Assembly: GCA_036971615.1 (NCBI GenBank)
Contig: JAYKKR010000004.1
Location: forward strand, 496,001-560,000
From: Amyloporia xantha
Lineage: Eukaryota > Basidiomycota > Agaricomycetes > Polyporales > Adustoporiaceae
DNA length: 64,000 nucleotides
Direction of reading: 5' to 3'
This document shows, piece after piece, positions 22,429 through 32,386 of this stretch (position 1 is its first letter; each line of letters begins with the position of its first letter). The notes under the pieces are model-generated. The model ran no database searches. It saw only the letters and a list, made by a program, of their open reading frames with translations, and was not told the DNA's origin. The translations under genes and the position numbers were made by a program.

Positions 22429-23480
22429 CTACTTCAAGGCGAGAATATACCACGATAATATGGCGCAGTCGGCCGCGCCGTGTCTACAGGCTATATTATA
22501 GCCCTCGGCCGACACTACTTGCAGGCGAGAATATACCACGATAATATGGCGCAGTCGGCCGCGCCGTGTCTACAGGCTATATTATAGCCCTCGGCCGACA
22601 CTACTTGCAGGCGAGAATATACCACGATAATATGGCGCAGTCGGCCGCGCCGTGTCTACAGGCTATATTATAGCCCTCGGCCGACACTACTTGCAGGCGA
22701 GAATATACCACAGAAATATGGCGCAGTCGGTCGCGCCGTATCTAAAGGCTATATTATAGCCCTCGGCCGACACTACTTCAAGGCAAGAATATACCACGAT
22801 AATATGGCGCAGTCGGCCGCGCCGTGTCTACAGGCTATATTATAGCCCTCGGCCGACACTACTTGCAGGCGAGAATATACCACAGAAATATGGCGCAGTC
22901 GGCCGCGCCGTATCTAAAGGCTATATTATAGCCCTCGGCCGACACTACTTCAAGGCAAGAATATACCACGATAATATGGCGCAGTCGGCCGCGCCGTGTC
23001 TACAGGCTATATTATAGCCCTCGGCCGACACTACTTGCAGGCGAGAATATACCACAGAAATATGGCGCAGTCGGCCGCGCCGTGTCTACAGGCTATATTA
23101 TAGCCCTCGGCCGACACTACTTGAAGGCGAGAATATACCGCAGAAATATGGCGCACTCGGCCGCGCCGTATCTAAAGGCTATATTATAGCCCTCGGCCGA
23201 CACTACTTCAAGGCGAGAATAGACCACGATAATATGGCGCACTCGGCCGCGCCGTATCTAAAGGCTATATTATAGCCCTGGGCCGACACTACTTGAAGGC
23301 GAGAATATACTACGGAAATATGGCGCACTCGGCCGCGCCGTATCTACAGGCTATATTATACCCTCTCGGCCGACCCTGCACTGCAGGCTATAGCGATGGC
23401 GTCGGCCGACGTCCGCTCTCCTTACTAAGTAATAAAAATTTCACCCATATCTCTCCCTATAGAGTAGGCTATAATGACTG
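22429..23480. repeat. Right terminal array: about 11 copies of an 86 bp unit
   Basis: The GGCCGCGCCG landmark (GGTCGCGCCG in one copy) recurs at 22471, 22557, 22643, 22729, 22815, 22901, 22987, 23073, 23159, 23245 and 23331, an exact spacing of 86. The units are the reverse complement of those in the left array. Copies alternate in part between a CACGATAATATGG/GTGTCTACAGG form and a CACAGAAATATGG/GTATCTAAAGG form, again suggesting dimeric amplification. The outermost part (about 23290-23480) matches the outer left end closely. The array has more copies than the left one, so the transposon ends are unequal in length. Confidence 0.93.
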
Positions 23481-23722
23481 AATGGGCTCCTTAGGATGGA
23501 TCTAAGAGTAACCTTTGTCGTAACTGAAGGTGACCCTAGGATACTGCAAAGACATCTCTGGGATAACTCTGGGATGCTCTCAGAGATTTGACCTAGAAGG
23601 AGTTTGTCTGAGGGTAGCCCAGGTTACTCTGGACACTCTGAGAACTCTGAGTGCTCTGAGTGCCCTAGGACACTCTAGGACAGTCCTAGAGTGTCCTAGC
23701 ACCAAATAGGTTTTTCCTGATG
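23481..23722. repeat. CTCTGAG-rich repeat ending TTTTTCCTGATG
   Basis: Many variants of CTCTGAG, CTCTGGGA and CCTAGGACACTC fill this stretch, which ends at 23722 with TTTTTCCTGATG. The same end, in either orientation, bounds similar CTCTGAG-rich stretches at 57769 and 60494. It is probably one end of a dispersed non-coding repeat family. Confidence 0.6.
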
Positions 23723-24448
23723 CACAACCATCCCTACGACCTCGAGAACTACGACTACGACTACGACCTGCGCTTCGATTTTCCCTTCGATTTCGTCTCC
23801 CTATCTTGTTCGTTCTTCACCAACCTCATACACAGTCCACTCGCCTTTGAGCTACGCTTCGAACAGTCAGTCCCCGCCGCTTCCGTCGTTCGTTCAGTCT
23901 ACCAAGGTTCCCTATGCTCCGCCCGCTGTTCGCAATTTTGCTTCGAAGCCTTCGTACGAAAAAGGAAAAGGTTCGACATACAAGACAGTCTCTCCGGTTT
24001 ATCAGCCTCGTCTTGCGGAAGAAGTCTTCGTTCGGTCAATGAAATCCCCCATCATTTCAATTTCTCGAGAAGAGCTCCTTTCGATCTCGCCTGCGCTTCG
24101 AGAAAAGCACTCCGATGCAGCTTCGAACACTTCGATTGCGGCCGACATACCTTCGACCTGAAGACCTTGGCAACTTTTTCTGGATTTTTTCAGAATCGAT
24201 TTTACAGCATTCCCTGGCGTTCTAGGAGCATTTCTGTCTATTTACTTTTTTCAGCTTTTTCAGACGCCACCAGAGAATCCATTCCTAGCTTCGACGTCGA
24301 CTTCACTTCCACCACGTTACTTTCAACGATGCTTCGACTTCCCTCCCCTATCACTCGACATTTCGAAGTTCTTCGAAGTTTTTTGACTTTGCTCTAGGTC
24401 CAGTCATGTGAGGACCGAGGATGGTCCAAATTTAAGTTTGTGGGGGGA
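23723..24448. other. Non-coding stretch left of the probable LTR
   Basis: A frame is open at 23720-24397, but its protein is low in complexity and resembles nothing I know. The DNA is unusually rich in TTCGA. A purine run (TGGGGGG, 24441-24447) directly before TGATAGG has the form of a retrotransposon polypurine tract, so this could be the 3' end of a degraded internal region. No gag or pol motif is visible. Confidence 0.35.
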
Positions 24449-25353
24449 TGATAGGTACTTGAGGCTTCTGTGCTCGGAAACGGCTCACTACGCCAGCCCT
24501 ACATCTTCGATTCGACACTCAACTCACTCGATCACCTTCGACGCTCTCCGATCATACTCCGATAGCTTTGATTATCTCCGATCATTTCGATTCTTCGACG
24601 CGATCTCCGATACCTTCGATGTTCCTACGATACTTCGACGCGATACTCCGACGCTTCGACGTTGCCGAGACATTCCTTCGAAGAAGCCTAGCCATTTCGA
24701 GCAAACAATAGAGCAGCAGGAGAACGCATGTATTGCTTCGTGCCACTCCGAGTCTTTCGGGCATTCGATCTGCAAGCCTAATGTAGAAATCAATGACGTC
24801 ATTAGACAATGCAAGCCACTCGTACTAGTGTGCCACTCCCAATTAGTCGTAGATTGTTCTGAGTAGTAGTATAAAATCTTGTCTTAGCTATCTCTGTCAA
24901 CAGGTTATATTCCACCCAGTTTCCCCCTCAGTTCAGAGCTCTTAAGTCGAGTTCGCCTCAGTTCCTCTCTAGAGCCTCGATTACGCTCTATCGTTCGACT
25001 ACGCTTCGATTCTACTACGACTACGACTATGCCTCGCTTCGATTCCCTACAACAACCCTCCGACTCTACGACGACACTCTTCGATTCTTCTACGACTTGC
25101 TTCGATATTTCCTTCGATTTCCTTCGATTCTTCGATATTCCGACTGCGCTCTGACACCATGATCCTTCGAGACCTTTTGACCCTTCTTCGACATACTTCG
25201 AGCCCTTCGAGTATTCTCTGTACGCCTTCGAGACGTTGCTTCGCATTCGCTGAAACGCAGGACACCTTGCTGCTAACTCCCTCACACCTAGACCATTCCT
25301 ATTACAATTCCTTTGCCCTTTTGTTCGCACCTTGTGCAGGGGTTAGGGTTTCA
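24449..25353. mobile_element. Probable LTR of a Ty3/gypsy-like retrotransposon
   Basis: The segment starts TGATAGG directly after a polypurine run and can be closed at a CA at 25352-25353. A TATA-like box (TATAAAA) lies at about 24870, with a likely transcribed part after it (CTCTTAAGTCGAG). There is no second LTR in the window and no coding region, so this is a remnant. The right boundary is a guess based on the TG...CA rule. Confidence 0.4.
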
Positions 25354-26974
25354 TAGGTCGTATCACCGAGTAAGCCGTCTAGCCAATTTTAACTGTTTGT
25401 GAACTAATTGCACATCAACCGATATGTTAGTCATCCCAGTGACAATGTCGCCTACGCCTCTTCACCATTCTCGCTCTCGTTGTCACCTAACCATCCTCGA
25501 TCCTCCTCGTCAAGATCCTCATCTGCAATCTCAAGCTTGAAAATTGTGTATTCCTGTGGTGGGTCTTTAGTGCCCTCGTCCATCTCCTCGCCTCGAGCTT
25601 CAGCCCATTTCTTACTGATACAAGGTTTGTAGATCGTCCACTTGCGCTTCTTCCGACTCGGCAGCGGGTCATGATTGAAGTTGCATGATGGCCCGCGAAA
25701 GCGATCAGCTCATGCATGGTGTACCTGTCCACGGGCATTCTCATTCTCCTTGTTCTGATTGAGCTCCTCCCTGCGAACCTTCTTCATCAATGCGAATAGA
25801 CGATTTAACTAGAATTTGTCCGCCATCAGTTTCGCAATGGACAAACTAACAGCTTACACACCCAGCGTGCATGGCACATGCGATGCCGTGTCTCCAATGC
25901 GCCCTTGCCGGCTTCCTGATCCTTCCAACATTTCTCGCGCTCTGTGTGCGATGCATTACCATCGGTGCTCGCCTCCGTGCTCATCCAGTCTGTCTGCACG
26001 AGCTCCTCCAACCCAACAGTGTTCTCCGGTTTGTACCTTGCACGGACAGTACCGATGACCTTTCACAGTTCAAATGCTTTCTGCGGTGTGAGGGGATGCT
26101 CAGGTTAGCCATTCGAATCACATACTATGCTTATCTGTACCTGTCTCTTGCGTGCATTGCACTTGTCACAACACTTTTTCTTTTCTCCTTTCTCATGCGC
26201 ATCCTCGCTCTGTTGTTTCTTCCATTTGTCACGAAGATGCTTAAAAAATCGTTCAGCAGCGCGCTTGACAACCTTGGCCTCTATCGCCGCAGGATCCAAC
26301 TCATGTGCAGCTGATCACGTCAGCATGGAGGTCAGTGTCCATTTTGGATATTGCAGAGCCTTCATTGACATACCAGCATTTTGTATAACCAATGCGATGA
26401 CGCTGGTCAGGAACGCATCGTTGATGCCATATGATGGTGGTTGGCTCCAATCAGGGGAATGAAAAGGTGTCCCATCTGGTGTAACACGAGGAGGCTGTCC
26501 AGGGGCAAGCGGTGGCGGCAAGACGTAGTCTACTTCACCAAATTTGGTCCGTCCTTTGGTTTTGCAGTCCAAAAGGCTCAGGGCGACACGGTGCACTGCC
26601 ATCTAAGAAGGTACCAAATTATCAATCTATATCATATCGGGCAGTGTATAAAATACTCACCTTGATCCGCACGTCAGTTTTCATAGTCACTTCCATGCCT
26701 ACTGTTCCTCCTGTCAAGAGCGCCGCAATGTTCGCTTTCAGCTCTGCCACCTCAGCTGCTTGGGCGTTCACCTGCACGGTCAGTACTTCTATCCTGGCCT
26801 CGCACGTAGCGATCAGCTGACTCATGCGTTGATTTACATCTGCAAGCTGATTCGCAATGTTCATATTGAGCAACGGATGTGCTGTTTGATGATCAGGGCC
26901 ACCTGGCGGCAACCACGATCCAGCAGTATTGGTTCCACCATTAATGGAAGGACTCGGAGACGTTAGAAGAGGTT

Positions 26975-28495
26975 AGCGTCTCCTAAGTTCAGTCCAGAAC
27001 CTAGGTCCGAACCCCGAACCGCCGAACCGGACCTGAGGTTCAGGTCCGGTCCAGGTTCGGTCCGGCCATTGGCCGTCAGGTTCGGTCCGGGGTTCGGGCT
27101 TGCAGTGCGTTGCCCGAACGCGGTGCGAACGCGTCCGAACCGCAAACCGGGGGACGGGGTCCGATCGATCGGATTACGCGTTCATTGCGCACCCGCTCCC
27201 CAACGCAGCCCGTTCGCTGTGCACCGTTGCCTGACGGTGCGCATTCCCGCGCACCCGCTCCTCACTCGTCAGTGCCCTCGCTCGCCCTCTCCCCGCTCGC
27301 TCGCCCCGCCGTCCACTCACCCGCTAGCGCGGCTGCCCGCTCGCTCGATCCGCACTCGCTGCCCCGTCCCTGCTCGCTGCTCCCTCGCTCGATCCGCGCT
27401 CGCTGCCCCGTCCGCACTCGCTGCCCCGTCCCTGCTCGCTCGATCCGCGCTCAATCTGTGCTCGCTGCCCCGTCCCTACTCGCTGCGCCTCGCTCGATCC
27501 GCGCTCGCTGCCCCGTCCGCCCTCGGTGCCCGTCCGCACTTGCTCGATCCGCACTTGCTCGATCCGCACTCGCTGCCCCGTCCACGCTGCGCCGCCCCTG
27601 TACACTGCGCCCGTCCTTCCACGCTGCGCCTGCCCCTGCACACTGCCCCGCCCGTGCACGTTCCCTCCGCCCGCGTACGCGCCACGCCCGTCCACGCTGC
27701 GCCTGCCCCGTCCACGCTGCGCCGCCCTGTACGCTGCGCCCGTCCTTCCACGCTGCGCCTGCCCCTGTATGCTGCGCCTGCCCCTGCACACTGCCCCGCC
27801 CGTGCATGTTCCCTCCGCCCGCGTACGCGCCACGCCCGTCCACGCTGCCCCTGCCCCTGCACGCTGCGCCGGCCCGTCTACGCTGCTCCCGCCCGGCGGG
27901 TACCCTTCGCCCGCGCACGCTCGCCGGACGTACCTACAGTATATAGATTCTCGTACCATTGTACCTACTGAATTGAAAATGAAAATGTGATTTTTTTGCT
28001 ATTTTAATACAGTTTTTAAGTAGTGCCCAAATGAGTCTGTGGCACCAAAATAGAAATTTCGCTGTAAATTAAATGGCCTAAGGCCTTTCTAATAGATACT
28101 TACTACATATGGTAATAAGCCGCGATGCCGAGGGGACCCTACGGTGAAAGGGAGGAGGCCCCGGAGGGTCCGGAGATAGCCCACGAACTGATGCACCAGA
28201 GGCCAGGCAGAAACGCTGCCTGGTGCATAAGCGTCCGTAGGCCTATCCGTCAGTTGGTGCACCAGGTATACATAAGTTGGTGCAGTAGACTAGCATAAAA
28301 TGAAAAAAAAAATTACTTAGAAAATCACAGGTTCGGAAGGTTCGAACCGGTTATGAACCTGAACTGAACCTGCCGAACCGGTTCAGCAGGTTCAGTTCAG
28401 GTTCAGGTTCAGGTTCAGCCATATGCATGCAGGTTCGGTTCGGGGTTCGGCCAAAATACCTGCTGAACCGAACCGAACTGAACTTAGGAGACGCT
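26975..28495. mobile_element. Non-autonomous DNA transposon, MULE-like, 1521 bp
   Basis: The left end AGCGTCTCCTAAGTTCAG (26975-26992) and the right end CTGAACTTAGGAGACGCT (28478-28495) are perfect 18-base inverted repeats. The element is flanked by the direct repeat AGAAGAGGTT at 26965-26974 and 28496-28505. A duplication of 9-11 bases fits the Mutator-like superfamily, but other families with long duplications are possible. Both ends continue with repeats of GGTTCGG/CCGAAC. No transposase is encoded. The insertion lies in an exon of a minus-strand gene, and precise removal restores that frame. Confidence 0.85.
27140..27930. repeat. C-rich minisatellite inside the MULE-like element
   Basis: The DNA is made of variants of CGCTCGCTGCCCCGTCC and, further on, of GTCCACGCTGCGCCTGCC and CCCGCCCGTGCACGTTCC. 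The strong strand asymmetry (C over G) opens long frames in several phases on both strands. These give Pro/Arg/Cys/Ala-rich low-complexity proteins and are not taken as genes. Confidence 0.8.
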
Positions 28496-28914
28496 AGAAG
28501 AGGTTGGAACGGTGATGGTACTGTGTTGCCAAGTGCCTGCGTCCACGTACTAGCAATTGTAGCCGGATCAAGAAGACTCACTCCAAACGTGTGACTGGGA
28601 GGTTGGCTGAAGGGCGCAGAGGAATTGGAAGCCATTGCCGCCGCATGAAGAGCATATGGATTGAAAGGCGAGTTCCCTAGGGCCGGCTCTGGGGTTGCAT
28701 GGACCTAATAACAATGACATGATCAACCCTCCTTATTAGGGTTAAGGAAACGTACCTGTAGGTGGCTTGCTCCAGTCGCCGCAGGGGGTCTCGGGGTTGG
28801 GGTGAGTGTTCCAAGTGCATGCTGTATGGCCGACGGTTCGGAGCCTGATGGGTGGGGAATGCTAGGACCAACAGTCTCGTTGGCAGTCAGAGGGTTTCCG
28901 TGCAGGTGCGACAT

Positions 28915-30368
28915 CACGCATGTGGGTTCACTCCAGTACTGACCGTGACCTTTATGACCGGTTGACTATCGGCTCAGTGGTGGCGGCTAAATTGTGAGTG
29001 CAATAGGACGTTCACGCGGCAAATCAATGGCCATATCATCACGTCCCTGGGTTCCATTTGGCCTCAAGCACCTAGTCGCCAGCGATCGCCGCAACTTCAT
29101 ACTATTACACGGAAAGGGCCAGTGCTCGGTGAGTTGTCAGGCTTATATAATTCGAGTTGAGTATTCACCCTACTTCACGACATGCGTTCTCTGAAGCCTA
29201 CCACAGTCGGAAGCCGCTCAGCCAAGGTGGGGTCGGTGACGCATCCAGGTGTCCACGTGGTTCTCGAGGGGAGCGGGCAGGCGGGCGGGCGGGAAAGCTA
29301 ATCTGACGATCTCGATGGGTACTAGCAGTAGCACATTGATTGTGATCTAGTGGCTACATAATGGACTGGATACCTGAGTAATTTGTGACTATAGTGAAGG
29401 ACTCACGACTAGTGAATGGATTTCGTGGACGTGCTACTACTAGTTCTAGTCTCACAGACGCGATGTTGGCGGTATCGTACAGTGCATGTCGCAGGAGGGC
29501 TGCTATACCAGATCGTGCCTAAGACGCGAATGAGGCAACTAGGTACCGCATCCGATATCTAGCCACCTGTCGCTATCTGATGTAGCAGTGATAGCCACGA
29601 GTTCGGTGATTTCGTACAGTGTCCTACCTAGTGCCTAGGATACTAATCCGGCAAAAACGCAGTGAATATAAACAGCAGGACATTCTGGCTGCTCATTGAT
29701 CATGTCGAGGAGGAGCATCGGCGTCACCAGATGCAGCATAGACTCCGCAAACGCATTCTTGCATTAGGGTGTGCTCAAGTTCCGTCCAAGGCCGGTCAAT
29801 CGTCAAAGTGCCTGCGCCAACCATGAGCATGGGAATCCGAGTGAGGAGTAGAATATCATAGGTGTAAGTGTGAGCCTTTGAGGAACTTGAAGAATCATTT
29901 GTCGAGACTGGCCCATGAAGAAAGAGATCTGTTGCACGTCGCCATCCTACTGTATCCAAACAATCGGTGACGCATAAGGTCACGATCATGTGGCTGTGAC
30001 CTGTCCCACGTTGACAGCGGCAACGGTGACAAGGTGTGGCACCGTTATCTGCCATAGAACGCCCTCTTCAAAGTGGTACATAGAATCATAGCACCTACTA
30101 ACTACACTTTCCGGTAGATATATACCCAGCCAATGCACGGCCCGTTGTAATGCTGGTGTTTCATCTGGGCCGACATCATGGATCATTTTAGCTGTCAACT
30201 CGACAACTGTAGAACCAGTGGTTCTTGATTGTGAGTGACACATAGAGCTGAAAGGCAGTGTTGATGCAAATGTTCCCTTGTATCAGCTGATATGTCCACC
30301 AGATTACTCAGAACATGCTGGCAGACCCCCCCCCCTCCCTCCCAACCAAAGAAAAACTCTTCCTGCCA
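28915..30368. other. Intergenic region without a supported gene
   Basis: Minus-strand frames at 29693-30055 and 29986-30243 read as continuous but resemble nothing I know, and no splice pattern joins them convincingly. A short G-rich run (GGCGGGCGGGCGGG) is at about 29279-29292, and a run of C interrupts 30328-30337. I see no RNA gene. Confidence 0.4.
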
Positions 30369-32386
30369 TCACATTGGACAATTGTCCTCAGGCTCCGTAA
30401 GAGTCCCACCTGGGATGACAACTTCTTGGGCAACAAATCCAGAGGTGATATCAAAATTCCTGCTGTTACTCAAGTAGTGACGTGCATTCAGCCTGCCAGT
30501 GAAAGAAGTTGGAAACAGATCAGAGAGTAGCCATGTTGAATGGCATACTACATACATTGCTAGTGTGGAGTTGACATATACTAAATAATGAAGACAGTGT
30601 GAGAATCAAGGAGAAAAGGTTGATATAATACTTAAGAATACTCACTGGAGGTCATTGGAAAGTGAAAGATGGCCCAATAGTCTGAATCATCTGGTGCTGT
30701 GATATACTAGTAAAGCAAAAGTGATGAAAACACACATCAAAGCAGGATGTCATACTTACAGCCACAAAGTGAGCAAATTGCAGCATACTGTTCCTTGCCT
30801 TAGTCTGTGCATATATGAAGGGTGTAATGAAATGAGGAGCTTACACAGTGAATACTCCTCGATTGATAGAGTAGATGATAAGCATCCAAATAACATTATC
30901 AGTACTGTACAATAGGTAATACTATTAGGACTCCCTAATGTTGATTATCTGAAGATACTCACCCCTTGAAGCCAGTCTGATTTTTACGCAAGATCCATGA
31001 AAGCACAATGGTGATGTAAATGTCTGTGACTAAAGCTGTTGCAGGTTGCAGAATGGCAGGGATCTAAGAGCAGACTCATTCATATAAGGTTCAGCCCAGA
31101 CATAAGGTTTGCCTACCCTAATGGCCACATATGCAGCTGGTACTGTCTCATTTAGGGTTCTAATGGCATCAAATAAGAGAATTCAGTAATCAACACAAAG
31201 TTCTCCATGATAAGGATTATTTTACATACACCAGGTACACAGCTCCTTGATGACAGCACACAGTAGGTGAGCATGTATACTATAAATTAGAATAATCTGA
31301 CAAACCATAAGCACAAGCTTATAGAGGAAATGATTGGTTCAATTGTAGTTGATGAGGCAAGAGAAAAGTTGAGAAAAGTACTTGCCACATGATATCAGTG
31401 CTAGCATAACCTAGATCCATCCAAAATTCAGCAAATAATTAGCACACAGAACATGGGCAGGACTTATACCACTATGATAGTAGTTAATTGCCTATAGCAT
31501 GTTCTTGCAAGGACTTTCAATGTATTATCAACAGTAACTAACATGGATGATGAAAAAAAAGCTCACGTCTCCATATTACCTGGGTATAGAATCTATAAGA
31601 GAACAAGCAGTAAATAAAGTGCTCAAGAAAATGAGAGCAAACATCTTATCGCACAACTGGACAATAAACACTGTGGATGCCTAGCATGTGTATCAAGTTT
31701 TTAGACTTGGGGACATTTAGTAAGTGTCAGACATCACTTACCCCCAGGGTATATTGAGCCTGCCAGTGTCATATCAAGGGATGTATCAAACAATCATTTT
31801 TGCCTTTAGAGGATAAAGTTACTGACAGCAAGAGATCTACACATAGCAGTGAAGAGTATTAGTAAGACTTAGGCAGCCTATTTGTCATTGAAAACATCAC
31901 CTACAGAGGTAGTACGTGAAGACTGTATACATTGCTATGGTGCATCACAGTCAAATTCCACACAATCTATGGGCACTTGAGTGGTAGCCAGCTGCAATAA
32001 TGAAAACCAAAATGTACCAGAGCATCACAAATGTTTGTGCCAGTGTTGAGAATCCTGAAGGAGAACAATGAGCAACAGTAAGAACAAGTAGAAGCAGGGG
32101 AAAATACCATAGAGCTAAAACCTTCTCGAGCTTTGTATGAATACTCATATATCGCATATTCAGCATGATGCAATTCACATACCAGCAACTTCAAACGTCG
32201 CTTATCATTCGGATACTGCCGTATGTAGTGCAGAACCTGCGCACATGCCATGCCATATAATCTACGTACACCGGTGTGTCAATGGAATATCCATGCATGA
32301 AGTGGAAATACTCACACAGTAGCAAATACAGTGCCAATGAAGAAAAAGCCCACAGTAGTGTTGAGCTCATGGTTAAGGCTTGCCAT
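30369..32386 (-). CDS. DUF6534-domain multi-pass membrane protein
   Basis: The first exon, with the ATG at 32386, reads MASLNHELNTTVGFFFIG and FATV, then after an intron LYGMACAQVLHYIRQYPND, the family's hallmark start. Later exons show VFIVQL and FYTQVIWR (about 31580-31690), ATALVTDIYITIVLSWIL followed by RKNQTGFKG (about 30960-31060), WMLIIYSINRGVFT (about 30850-30890), YWAIFHFPM (near 30660), YVNSTLA and RLNARHYL. The stop follows EPEDNCPM at 30369. This order of hydrophobic segments and the LNAR ending is that of DUF6534, a basidiomycete-expanded family of about seven membrane helices and unknown function. Exons in the middle are short and partly unclear in this AT-rich DNA, so some may be degenerate. 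A second member starts at 63747. Confidence 0.6.

Larger units (their letters stand above)
4890..23480. mobile_element. KDZ-class DNA transposon of about 18.6 kb with TET/JBP, HMG-like and other cargo
   Basis: The two ends are inverted copies. The left end from 4890 starts CAGTCACTATAGCC and the reverse complement of the right end from 23480 starts CAGTCATTATAGCC. They then match almost base for base for over 150 bases and continue as inverted tandem arrays. Inside, on alternating strands, are a KDZ transposase, a TET/JBP dioxygenase, an HMG-like protein, a Zn2Cys6-like/coiled-coil protein and two unknown genes. KDZ elements linked to TET/JBP and divergent HMG genes are an established basidiomycete transposon class (Iyer and colleagues, 2014). 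A 7-base direct repeat CTTAGGA flanks the ends at 4874-4880 and 23490-23496 and may be the target duplication; the true ends would then lie at 4881 and 23489. Frame breaks in the transposase suggest this copy cannot move by itself. Confidence 0.85.
25452..28914 (-). pseudogene. Unknown coiled-coil protein gene split by a 1.5 kb transposon
   Basis: The start MSHLHGNPLTANET is at 28914 and the stop at 25452. The N-terminal part is Pro/Ser/Ala-rich with one intron near 28704-28755. The frame runs into the insertion at NTVPSPFQPLL. With the insertion removed at its target duplication it continues in the same frame as TSPSPSINGG. Next comes a coiled coil (QLADVNQRMSQLIATCEARI, about 26700-26870), then exons with VDYVLPPPLAPGQPPRVTP and GINDAFLTSVIALVIQNAG, a Lys-rich helix (FFKHLRDKWKKQQSEDAH) and an acidic end (LEIADEDLDEEDRGW). 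I do not recognise the family. A signal peptide and membrane segments are absent. The insertion carries stop codons, so the gene is disrupted here unless the whole element is spliced out. Confidence 0.6.

Noticed and set aside
23720..24397. 225-codon plus-strand frame
   Set aside because: The protein is low-complexity Phe/Ser/Arg from TTCGA-rich DNA without a recognisable domain.
27069..27990. Long Cys/Pro/Arg-rich frames on both strands
   Set aside because: Strand-asymmetric minisatellite DNA keeps several frames open. There is no domain, and the frames lie inside a non-autonomous transposon.
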